From Hermatobates lingyangjiaoensis (Eukaryota > Arthropoda > Insecta > Hemiptera > Hermatobatidae): a DNA stretch of 64,000 bases. The notes beneath the pieces are model-generated. The model was not told the origin of the DNA and searched no databases. It saw only the letters and a list, made by a program, of their open reading frames with translations. The stretch spans positions 62,001 through 126,000 of the forward strand of contig JAPFBL010000583.1 of NCBI GenBank assembly GCA_026182355.1, written 5' to 3'. Position numbers and translations under genes: made by a program. Positions 54,310 to 64,000 of the stretch are shown here, in pieces (positions within the stretch are counted from its first letter, which is position 1; each line of letters starts with the position of its first letter).

Positions 54310-54695
54310 GAGGTAAAATGGATAAACAAACAAAAGTCTCCACACAAATTAAGTTTAATTCAACGCGTTTCGAACACTTTGTTTTCATCATCACGAAGAC
54401 ACCTAGGATGTTGTGCTGACGGGTTGGTCCAGTGAAAACAACAGGTTTTCACTAATATTATTTATGAATAACAAATAAATATAATAAATAATAAATATTT
54501 ATAAATAATATTTAAAAAAACAACAGGTTCTTTTCACTGGACCAACCCATCAGCACCACATCCTTGGTGTCTTCTTGATGATGAACACAAAGTGTTCGAA
54601 ACGCGTTGAATAAAACTTCATTTGTTTGGAGACTTTTGTTTGTTTATCCATTTTACCTCAAAATGAGTAAATACCACACAATTACGGATTGCACA
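54310..54695. mobile_element. Family C PLE pair
   Basis: Minus arm 54330-54445 and plus arm 54530-54690. Plus hammerhead: core TTGATGA, T, GAACAC/GTGTTC, GAA, ACGCGT, U17 (about 54577-54608). AT-rich centre. Confidence 0.8.
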
Positions 54696-55520
54696 ACTAA
54701 TGATTTTATATATTTCTTTAACAAACCTTTGTAAAAACAGCATTTTTTTATATTCTAACATTACAACCCCAAGTGACTACGAATGCAAAGGACAATAAAG
54801 CTTCTCTATTCTCATACACTAGAGAATGTATATTTCTATAACAGTTACTCCTAATAGGTTGAATTTTTTATTTTCCTGCATCAAAGAAAAACTTTTGCTG
54901 ATAAACATTCGTATTTCCATAAATTTTTTTTATAGAGAACTTTATGCTTCTTATAAGAGAGAAAACCTTTTCATAAGTTGGTGATATAAAGATTATACAG
55001 TATTACATAAAGTTTTTGAGGTTTGATTTACTATTTTGATCTTCCTACTTATCTTAATCAAAAAGAATCTTGGATAAAAAAAATCCAAGTTTAATAGATT
55101 TGTTAATAAAACTACAGGTCAAAGATATTCTACAACTCCCAGACAATGAATTTGACCCTTGTGAAATATTCATAAAAAAAAAAAAAAAAAAGATTGAATG
55201 ATAGCTTATTCATGGAAAATCTAACTTGGATTGGTTAAAACTTTTCTGGGACCTTTCAATTATTAATAGAGGAATGATTGATGACACTCTCTGACACGAT
55301 CAGAAAAGTATTTTACGAAATATTCGAAAAACCGAGGATTTTAATTTAGAAAGTATGTTCCATTCTATCCATGAGGAAAATAAACATGGTTTTTAACAAA
55401 TCTGGAATGCTCTAAAATGGTAAAATGACGTTGACTGAGAGAGGAAAAACTATTCAATCTTTAAAATGAAACATCAAATTTGAATTTAATAATAAAAATA
55501 ACTTCTTGACAAGTTATAAA
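54695..55520. other. AT-rich DNA; probable relic coding of unknown element
   Basis: Short frames around 55050-55450 are broken by many stops. No motif recognised. Confidence 0.35.
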
Positions 55521-55745
55521 ATAGTTTTTCCACATATACAAGTTTAATAGTCTAAACAATGCGTTTCGAAACATGTAGTGTTATTCTTGAGGTATAAAAC
55601 CAAGCTAAAGAGTCTGTGGTACAACTCTTATACCTGAAGAAGAACAGTATGTTTTCGAAACGCGTTGTTTAAAGTGTTAAAATTGTATATGTGGTAGACT
55701 ATTTTTTTTCTTTTTTCGCTACAATGAGTACATACTATATTATAA
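55520..55745. mobile_element. Family C PLE pair, diverged
   Basis: Minus block AATGCGTTTCGAAACATG and plus block CTGAAGAAGAACAGTATG then TTCGAAACGCGTTGTTTA. Tail ACAATGAGTACATACTATAT. Confidence 0.75.
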
Positions 55746-55751
55746 CTGATT

Positions 55752-55905
55752 ATGTATTGGTGGTTACGTGCATACCTTTGGACTGGTAGATCCGGAGTTC
55801 AATGCCCACTCTAACCTTTGATTTATTCATGCATGAGGTAAAATAAATCGGAGTACGACATCCATAAGGAGAGGAAGTTACGCTGCCAGTCCGAAGCCTT
55901 CTGAC
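55752..55905 (+). repeat. SINE remnant
   Basis: TGGTGGTTACGTGCATACCT, B-box GAGTTCAATGCCC and GATTTATTCATGCATGAGGT match the SINE head and early body. Confidence 0.65.
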
Positions 55906-57290
55906 TCTCTCTCTTCATTTCTCTCTTCCTTCCATCTTTCTCACTGCCTTACTCTCACTCAATGCAGACCTGTACTTAGAATAGATTCACATCTGCCACT
56001 CTCTCTCTTCATATCTCTCTTCTTTCCATCTTTCACTATCTTGCTCTCACTGTGTGCATCCATATATTAGTATAATACTATACTATATTCTTATCTGTGA
56101 CTCTCTCTCTTCATATCCCTTTTCCTTCCATCTTTCTCACTGCCTTACTCTCACTCAATGCAGACCTGTACATAGAATAGTTTCACACCTGTCAATCTCT
56201 CTCTTTTCATATCTCTCTTCCTTCTATCTCTCACTATCTTGCTCTCACTGTGTGCATCCACGTACGAGTATAATACTATTCTTCTCTGTCACTCTCTCTC
56301 TTCATATCTCTCTTCTTTCCATCTCTCACTATCTTGCTCTCACTGTGTGCATCCATGTACGAGTATAATACTATACTATACTATATTCTCATCTGTGACT
56401 CTCTCTCTTCATATCTCTCTTCCTTTCATCTCTCACTATCTTGCTCTCACTGTGTGCATCCATGTACGAGTATAATACTATACTATACTATATTTTCATC
56501 TGTGACTCTCTCTCTTCGTATCTCTTTTCCTTCCATCTTTCTCGCTGCCTTACTCTCACTCAATGCGGATCTGTACTTAGAATAGATTTACGTCTGTGAC
56601 TCTCTCTCTTCATATTTCTCTTCTTTCCATCTTTCACTATCTTGCTCTCACTCTGTGCTTTCATGTACGAGTATAATAATATACTAGATTCTCATCTGTG
56701 ACTCTCTCTCTCTTCATATTCCTTTCCCTTGAATCTTTCTCATTACCTTCCTCTCACTCAATGCAGACCTGTACTTAGAATAGATTCACATCTGCCACTC
56801 TCTCTCTTCATACCTCTCTTCTTTCCATCTTTCACTATCTTGCTCTCACTCTGTGCTTTCATGTACGAGTATAATAATATACTATATTCTCAACTGTGAC
56901 TCTCTCTCTTCATATTCCTTTCCCTCCAATCTTTCTCACTACCTTACTCTCACTCAATGCAGACCTGTATTGAAAATAGATTCACATCTGCCACTCTCTC
57001 TCTTCATATCTCTCTTCTTTCAATCTCTCTCACTATGTTGCTCTCACTGTGTGCATCCATGTAAGAGTATAATACTATACTATACTATATTCTCATCTGT
57101 TACTCACTCTCTTCATATCTCTCTTCTTTGCATCTCTCTCACTATGTTGCTCTCACTGTGTGCATCCATCTACGAGTATAATACTATACTATATTCTCAT
57201 CTGTCACTCTCTCTCTTCGTGTTCCTCTTCCCTTCTTACTCACTGCTTTTCTGCAACTCAATCCATACCTGTATTTAGAATAGACAAAGA
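55905..57290. repeat. Compound tandem repeat of two alternating CT-rich units
   Basis: A unit with CTCAATGCAGACCTGTACTT (near 55960, 56156, 56561, 56759, 56955) alternates irregularly with one holding GTGTGCATCCATGTACGAGT (near 56053, 56250, 56344, 56450, 57045, 57160). Spacing of the first is about 196-198 bp with one interval of 405. Both share TCTCTCTCTTCATATCTCTC. Confidence 0.9.
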
Positions 57291-57926
57291 TATTTGTCCT
57301 GACTATTTCATAAAAGCCTTCAATCTCCCAGAATGATATAATCCAGGTATTGTAATAATTATGGAAGCACAATCGAAGGGATGCATGGCCAAATCAATTG
57401 TTGTTAGATTAGATTATAGATACCAGGTAGTATAATAGAGGAGGACCCACCCAGAGGGGGCTGTTTCCCTCCACGAAGCATTCTACTCTCAATACACGTA
57501 TTATTACAGTTAAATTATTTCTTTCAATCTATCATAGTTTTAATAATAAAATAAATGAAAGTTGACTGTAAAAATAACAAAACAATATGATATAATCAAT
57601 ATTTATGCACCAAGGGTATAATGAAGTTCATTATCTCCTGAGTATTTTAGTTGATTACTGAAAAAACGCAGAAGGAACCAAGGCTAATAATTTTTGAATA
57701 ATAATTTTTGAACCTAGAAAATTTGACGGAATCCCGATTAGATAACACACCTATTCTATCAAACGGTCGATATATTATTGAATCTGTTATTTATATATAG
57801 AGATAGATTTGTTTATGAATACGTGTAATCTATGAAAGACAACAGGTGATAGATTTGGAGGGTAACCTATAAGGAAAACAAAGAAAAAGAATTTTTAATA
57901 ATAAATAGTTAATGAAATATTAATAC
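57290..57926. other. Intronic DNA with a family J tail
   Basis: 57700-57795 contains GAACCTAGAAAATTTGACGG and CAAACGGTCGATATATTATT, a plus-sense family J tail without its ribozyme. Otherwise nothing recognised. Confidence 0.5.
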
Positions 57927-58306
57927 CTGTGAGTTGTGGAAGTCGGATGAGGCATTCTGGAGACTTGAAACGTTCCCTTTGCAATGGTGTAAGCTTCAAG
58001 ATGTCTGGAGGTTGTACTGTTGTGGCAACAATGTGAACGTTTTTTGGTAAATTGATCGGCAGCCATGATAATGCAGCAACTATATCTGAATCAAGGGGAT
58101 TTAATCTGTGGAGGTCATCAATCAAAATGACTAGCACTCTCTCTGATGATGAGTCCTCTTCGAAACGTCTGACTAATGTTTGAAACCAATTGTTGACATA
58201 AAGAGGATCAAAGGATGCATCTCGTGGGACGCAACTTGATTTGGGATCGAGAAGTAAGCAGATTTGTTCACAAGTTAATCTGACCAGCTCCAAGTTGTAA
58301 GACGAT
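57927..58306 (-). CDS. NWD-like NACHT/WD-repeat protein, exon 1 of those visible (NACHT, Walker B)
   Basis: Acceptor TTTTCTGTTTTCAG at 58307; donor ACTCACAG|GTATTA at 57926. One base, 126 codons and one base. Walker B is VLVILIDDLHRL (codons 57-68), with the two Asp typical of NACHT/STAND NTPases that coordinate Mg-ATP. ALSWLPINLPKNVHIVATT follows, the sensor strand. NWD proteins act as oligomerising signal platforms; ligand and pathway cannot be told here. The Walker A exon is upstream, beyond the window, and the exon cannot hold the start codon because it begins in mid-codon. Confidence 0.9.
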
Positions 58307-58379
58307 CTGAAAACAGAAAAAAAAACATGTTTGTACTACTATTTTAGTTATAATACTAGACAACCACGTGACTCCTCGT

Positions 58380-58860
58380 GTGGGTGGTAATGGAGTGATT
58401 AAGCACCACTAATAGTCTCTAATAGTCTCTAACCTGATAACAGGGACAAACGAAAGAGGAGGAGAAGGTGACCAGAGGCTAGGCATGACCACCTTCGTTT
58501 CACATCTTTCCAACTTCCCAAATCCTCTCCTATTATTCCAGCTCCAATCCAAGGCGTTATGCTATCCGTTCCGAAGGATGGAAGATACAGGGGTTACTGT
58601 ATTATGAACGGAGTCTCAAGGGTACTAGGCGACCCACTTGAGTAAATAGCCTTACTCCGGTATGCGGTGCTCTGCCGGAGCGGACAAAATACCATTGATA
58701 GAGCTTCAGGGATTTTCCCCTAGATGATACTAAGGAGAAGGAAGTCCGGAGACTATCTTCCGGAAGCAGTGCTATAGTCCCCCTCTTAAATAATATTACT
58801 ATTAATAATAATAATAACAACAATAATTTAATGCTATTTGTTATCTATTTACAACATTTA
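58380..58860 (+). mobile_element. LINE-like 3' end with (AAT)n tail
   Basis: Moderately GC-rich segment ending GCAGTGCTATAGTCC then TTAAATAATATTACTATTAA and AATAATAATAAC. The next element ends nearly the same way. No coding domain was recognised, so the clade is not assigned. Confidence 0.4.
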
Positions 58861-58879
58861 GGTACCATATAGTACCAAA

Positions 58880-59320
58880 GGTTAGTCTTTGTTTGTCTTT
58901 AAGATTATAAGACGGAATGGTTTCTACGATTTAGATCCTATAACCTGGCCTCTCCACCTTCCTAACTAGACACATCGTAGGTGCTGTTCATTACCTTATT
59001 CTGGAGGATACTCATGATACTGCAAAGTAACGAAACATCACACAAAAAAAAATCGTTCCTAATTTCTTATGCTGACTGACTGTAAGGCAACTTTGCTACA
59101 CAGAGGTAGGTGCTTCGGGACACTCAACAAAACCATAGAAAAACTTTTACCGCTGGACCCAGCAAAAGTGCCGAGCTTCTTGGAGACGTTGAACCTAACT
59201 GCTGGGGGTACCTTTAGTGCAGAAAGAGGGGGGGAAGTACAATAGTTTCTAAGACGCAGTGCAATAGTCTCCCTCAAATAATAATAATAATAACAATAAT
59301 AAAAGATTACATAGATCACT
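58880..59320 (+). mobile_element. Related LINE-like 3' end with (AAT)n tail
   Basis: Ends GCAGTGCAATAGTCTCCCTC then AAATAATAATAATAATAACA. Similar end and tail to 58380-58860 suggests one family ending in AAT repeats. Confidence 0.4.
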
Positions 59321-59324
59321 ATGT

Positions 59325-59775
59325 AAAGAACTAACAGCAGCAGTTAATAACATAAATTCACTGAACCTGATTAACAGGAATAACTGTTATAGCTGTTTCT
59401 TGATATTAAGTCAAGAAAACAAAGATTCTTATGTGACCCAAGCTTTTCACATAGTATTCATAACATGAATCAAACTATATTATATACAGTAAGTATATTT
59501 AGCAAAGCAAGAAATAATTTAAAAGTAAAAAAAAATCATTTATTTTATTATATAGATAAATAGAACATCAATTGAATTTAATGCATACGCAAGTGTATTT
59601 AAAACAAACAAAACCTGTAAATTGAAATATTCAATTAATTTTACTCAACATAAAATAACAATAATGAATGATATGTCTTCTTATAATAAATAATACCTTA
59701 GAATATATATATTTGTGCTGACATTTGTGTTCAAGTTTGTGTTCCTGAAATTATTCCTTTTAAATCTCTAATGTA
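59325..59775. repeat. Interspersed repeat, copy 2 of 11115-11565
   Basis: Shares TTCACTGAAC, ACAGTAAGTATATTTAGCAA, CTTGTAAATTGAAATATTC-like and CTGACATTTGTGTTCAAGTT blocks in the same order. Confidence 0.65.
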
Positions 59776-59934
59776 ATAGTTTATAATACATATTTTCGAA
59801 ATTTCATGTATCTGGTTAATACGAACGTTCTAACTACGAATTTAAAATAAAAACGTTGGTTTTTAAAGTTCGATTTCAACCTAGAAAACTGACCGATTCC
59901 TGATAAATAAATATGTCTTATTTATATATATAAA

Positions 59935-60095
59935 TCAATGATCAAACCACAATAAGAAATGGGAAAACTTGACTAAGATCTTTCAACCATAACAAGCTGT
60001 CTTCGTCAGAGTCAAAAACCCAATTCAGTTGGGTTTTATTGTAGTTTGGTCATTGATTGTTGTTTCACGTGTTTATATGAAATCTTTATATACGA
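59935..60095. mobile_element. Family A PLE pair, plus arm truncated
   Basis: The minus arm retains the hammerhead with ACAAGCTGTCTTCGTCAGAG. The plus arm has only TTATTGTAGTTTGGTCATTG and the tail. Confidence 0.75.
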
Positions 60096-60132
60096 TTTTT
60101 ACTTTATATACGTATATATATATGTATATATA

Positions 60133-60176
<44 letters not shown>

Positions 60177-60177
60177 T

Positions 60178-60905
60178 AGAATTTAAAAAAGAACACATAG
60201 AACGGAAACCACTGAACTCACTACTATATTTCGATGTCCTCGTCTTCAGAAAAGAAGTGAATCGCTCCAAAGGTTGATAACGACTGACTTGGCGTTCGAA
60301 CTGAAGCACTCAAACAGTGTAGCCAACTTTCGGAGGAAAGGTAGACAGGGAAGATAAAGAGATAAAAGCCAAATAAAAATTTAAAAAATGAAAACATGTA
60401 ACTAAAATAAAATTAAAAGCTGACAACAACTTTAAAAAAAAAAAAAAAAAAAAAAATCAACGATTGAGGTTAAGCCCAGGAGCCGATCTACCGCCCAGAA
60501 GACTAATAAGTGCTTCTTCTGAAGCTCTCAGAGTAACTTTCGAATTAGTCTGATCAATCTGCCTCAGGACCTGTACACGGACTTCTGGGCGGTAGATCGG
60601 CTCCTGGGCTTAACCTCAATCGTTGATTTTTTTTTTTTTTTTTTAAATTTGTTGTCAGCTTTTAATTTTATTTTAGTTACATGTTTTCATTTTTTTTAAT
60701 TTTTATTTGGCTTTTATCTCTTTATCTTCCCTGTCTACCTTTCCTCCGAAAGTTGGCTACACTGTTTGAGTGCTTCAGTTCGAACGCCAAGTCAGTCGTT
60801 ATCAACCTTTGGAGCGATTCACTTCTTTTCCTGAAGACGAGGACATCGAAATATAGTAGTGAGTTCAGTGGTTTCCGTTATATGTGTTCTTTTTTAAATT
60901 CTAGT
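60178..60905. mobile_element. Family E PLE head-to-head pair with ~300-bp arms
   Basis: The left copy (minus) reaches further: on minus it encodes SKVTLRASEEALISLLGGRS and APGLNLNR, the GIY-YIG C-terminus. The right copy (plus) begins only at ACTTCTGGGCGGTAGATCGG (about 60579). Arms are almost identical outside poly-A lengths. Outer ends: (TA)n at left to 60177, (TA)n at right from 60937. Confidence 0.85.
60818..60863 (+). ncRNA. Hammerhead ribozyme, family E
   Basis: Core CTGAAGA 60831-60837, extra C, 2-bp stem II GA/TC with loop GGACA, GAA 60848-60850, stem III ATAT 60851-60854, A17 60855. Stem I: G60856 with C60830, an internal loop, then GTGAG (60859-60863) with TTCAC (60818-60822). Minus twin near 60225-60265. 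Confidence 0.7.
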
Positions 60906-60959
60906 TTATTCAGTTCGAAGAATCGTTTCTCTAATTATATATATATATATATATATAAA

Positions 60960-61354
60960 TAACACTTCCAAATATACTTTCATGTATATTTCATATATGT
61001 ATATATATAACAATAATTAACAGTAAATGAGTCGAATAAAAAAAAACCATCGTCTAAACAACAATAAGATTTCCAAAAATGGGACCAAGATCGGTTAACC
61101 CTAAGATCTTTCGTAAAAAATAACTGGTTAGGTTTATTCCATGCAGGTAATAGATTTTACATCTGGAGTCATTAATTTACCTGAATATGTTTAGAGAATT
61201 TATTTTTCATTTTTCTTTTTTTCTTAATGCCGTTATTTGGAAAGTAAAATATTACTGGATGTTTTCTTTAATATTTATTCAAATAATTCAGCATAAACTG
61301 GAATTAACAGGTATTCCAATTTTCACCTGTGTAATTGTGTGCAACAAGCAATAA
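60960..61354. other. AT-rich DNA before the satellite
   Basis: No recognised feature. Confidence 0.4.
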
Positions 61355-64000
61355 GGTATACAAATAGTATACTGCGTGGTGTTGTGCCATGGTGCGTGCC
61401 ACCACAATGGCCTGATATATTCTTACAAACACACTATACTATTATATACAAATAGTATACTGCGTGGTGTTGTGCCATGGTGCGTGCCACCACAATGGCC
61501 TGATATTGTCTTACAAACACACTATACTATTATATACAAATAGTATACTGCGTGGTGTTGTGCCATGGTGCGTACCACCACAATGGCCTGATATATTCTT
61601 ACAAAACCTTATACTATTATATACAAATATATACTGCTAGTGTTGTGCCATGGTGCGTCCACCACAAGGCCTGATATATTCTTAAAAACACACTAAACTA
61701 TTATATACAAATAGTATACGCGTAGTGGTGCCATGGTGCGTCACCACAATGGCCTGATATATTCTTACAAACACACTATACTATAATATACAAATAGTAT
61801 ACTGCGTAGTGTTGTGCCATGGTGCGTACCACCACAATGGCCTGATATATTCTTACAAACACACTATACTAATTACAAAAGTATACTGCGTGTGTTGTGC
61901 CATGGTGCGTCCACCACAATGGCCTGATATATTCTTACAAACACACTATAATTATATACAAATAGTATACTGCGTGGTGTTGTGCCATGGTGCGTGGCAC
62001 CACAATGGCCTGAATATTCTTACAAAACACTAAACTATTATATACAAATAGTATACTGCGTGTGTTGTGCCATGGTGCGTAACCACAATGGCCTGATATA
62101 TTCTTACAAACACACTATACTATTATTACAAATAGTATACTGCGTGGTGTTTGCCATGGTGCGTCACCACAATGGCCTGATATATTCTTACAAACACACT
62201 ATACTATTATATACAAATAGTTACTGCGGGTTGTTGTGCCATGGTGCGTACCACCACAATGGCCTGAAATATTCTTACAAACACACTATACTATTATATA
62301 CAAATAGTATACGCGTGGTGTTTGCCATGGTGCGTCCACCAAAATGGCCTGATATTTTCTTAAAAAACACTATACTATTATATACAAATAGTATACTGCG
62401 TGGTGTTGTGCCATGGTGCGTACCACCACAATGGCCTGATATATTCTTACAAACACACTATACTATTATATACAAATAGTATACTGCGTAGTGTTGTGCC
62501 ATGGTGCATGGCACCACAATGGCCTGATATATTCTTACAAACACACTATACTATTATATACAAATAGTATACTGCGTGGTGTTGTGCCATGGTGCGGGCA
62601 CCACAATGGCCTGATATATTCTTACAAACACACTATACTATTATATACAAATAGTATACTGCGTGGTGTTGTGCCATGGTGCGTACCACCACAATGGCCT
62701 GATATATTCTTACAAACACACTATACTATTATATACAAATAGTATACTGCGTTGGGTTGTGCCATGGTGCGACCCCACAATGGCCTGATAATTTCTTACA
62801 AACACACTATACTATTATATACAAATAGTATACTGCGTAGTGTTGTGCCATGGTGCGTACCACCACAATGGCCTGATATATTCTTACAAACACACTATAC
62901 TATTATATACAAATAGTATACTGCGTGGTGTTGTGCCATGGTGCGTACCACCACAATGGCCTGATATATTCTTACAAACACACTATACTATTATATACAA
63001 ATAGTATACTGCGTGGTGTTGTGCCATGGTGCGTGGCACCACAATGGCCTGATATATTCTTACAAACACACTATACTATTATATACAAATAGTATACTGC
63101 GTGGTGTTGTGCCATGGTGCATGCCACCACAATGGCCTGATATATTCTTACAAACACACTATACTATTATATACAAATAGTATACTGCGTAGTGTTGTGC
63201 CATGGTGCGTACCACCACAATGGCCTGATATATTCTTACAAACACACTATACTATAATATACAAATAGTATACTGCGTGGTGTTGTGCCATGGTGCATGG
63301 CACCACAATGGCCTGATATATTCTTACAAACACACTATACTATTATATACAAATAGTATACTGCGTGGTGTTGTGCCATGGTGCATGGCACCACAATGGC
63401 CTGATATTGTCTTACAAACACACTATACTATTATATACAAATAGTATACTGCGTGGTGTTGTGCCATGGTGCGTACCACCACAATGGCCTGATATATTCT
63501 TACAAACACACTATACTATTATATACAAATAGTATACTGCGTAGTGTTGTGCCATGGTGCGTACCACCACAATGGCCTGATATATTCTTACAAACACACT
63601 ATACTATTATATACAAATAGTATACTGCGTAGTGTTGTGCCATGGTGCGTACCACCACAATGGCCTGATATTTCTTACAAACACACTATACTATTTATAC
63701 AAATAGTATACTGCGTAGTGTTGTGCCATGGTGCGTGGCACCAAATGGCCTGATATATTCTTACAAAACCTATCTATTATATACAAATAGTTACTGCGTG
63801 TGTTGTGCCATGGTGCGTGGCACCACAATGGCCTGATATATTCTTACAAACACACTATACTATTATATACAAATAGTATACTGCGTAGTGTTGTGCCATG
63901 GTGCGTGGCACCACAATGGCCTGATATATTCTTACAAACACACTATACTATTATATACAAATAGTATACTGCGTAGTGTTGTGCCATGGTGCGTACCACC
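61355..64000. repeat. 88-bp satellite array, about 30 copies, running off the window
   Basis: CAAATAG recurs at 61361, 61449 and 61537 and onward with an 88-bp period. Each unit has a perfect 9-bp inverted repeat TATACTATT/AATAGTATA around ATATACA, and a second stem TGGTGC/GCACCA (or TGGTG/CACCA) around NcoI-like CCATGG. Units vary at GTGGCACC, GTACCACC, GTGCCACC and GCATGGCACC. Many units at 61600-62400 and 63670-63800 carry single-base losses. It lies in the intron upstream of NWD exon 1. Confidence 0.95.

Noticed and set aside
58310..61350. Search for the Walker A exon of the NWD gene
   Set aside because: No GxxGxGKS/T codons with a splice acceptor and donor in the right phase were found; it must lie beyond 64000.
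61809..63753. Several open frames in the satellite
   Set aside because: They repeat the 88-bp unit in translation and break whenever a base is missing.
61355..64000. CRISPR-like array
   Set aside because: Regular repeats, but the whole 88-bp unit repeats with no unique spacers, and the context is an animal gene intron.

Overview
The window is eukaryotic, AT-rich animal DNA. It holds one interrupted protein-coding gene on the minus strand, and almost everything else is transposable-element debris and simple repeats. R1-type LINE fragments, mariner, pogo-like and hAT-like elements, tRNA-headed SINEs and many Penelope-like retroelements (PLEs) suggest an invertebrate. I lean to an arthropod (inference); the species cannot be fixed from sequence alone.

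Host gene. Eight minus-strand exons at 58306-57927, 53599-53372, 48808-48614, 45958-45842, 33159-32926, 25766-25641, 10235-10106 and 635-448 join in one open frame. All splice sites are GT/AG and the phases match (seven phase-1 ends and one phase-2 junction). They encode about 530 residues of a NACHT plus WD-repeat protein (NWD1/NWD2-like STAND ATPase): NACHT Walker B region, winged-helix/linker region, then the first WD40 repeats. The 5' end with the Walker A loop lies beyond base 64000 and the rest of the WD40 propeller lies before base 1. Introns run from 2.7 to 15.4 kb.

Retroelements. The introns are packed with short pieces of PLEs. Dozens carry a type I hammerhead ribozyme (HHR): core CUGANGA, one extra base, stem II, GAA, a self-complementary 4- or 6-base stem III, then the cleavage base and a stem I that pairs with the bases just before the core. 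I sort them by stem III: A (AGATCT), B (AATT), C (ACGCGT), D (ACGT), E (ATAT), F (AGCT), G (ACATGT), H (AGCGCT), I (AGGCCT) and J (ACGT with a degenerate core). Where two copies of a family form a pair, they lie head to head: left copy on minus, right copy on plus, 3' ends outward. Most pairs abut (TA)n tracts, and many differ in how far each arm reaches. The largest (20851-22795) keeps reverse transcriptase and GIY-YIG endonuclease coding sequence and a 130-bp intron that is precisely absent from a shorter relative at 4744-5072.

Other content. There are two R1-type RNase H remnants (6.2 and 36.5 kb), two internally deleted mariner elements (19.0, 31.6 kb), two pogo-like MITEs (12.8, 30.3 kb), two hAT-like elements (24.3, 50.9 kb) and about nine tRNA-derived SINE copies, two with perfect target duplications. 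Tandem repeats include 3 x 129 bp (8.1 kb), about 11 x 24 bp (24.7 kb), a compound ~197-bp repeat (55.9-57.3 kb) and an 88-bp satellite of about 30 copies that runs off the right end. CA, GA, CT and TA microsatellites are frequent.
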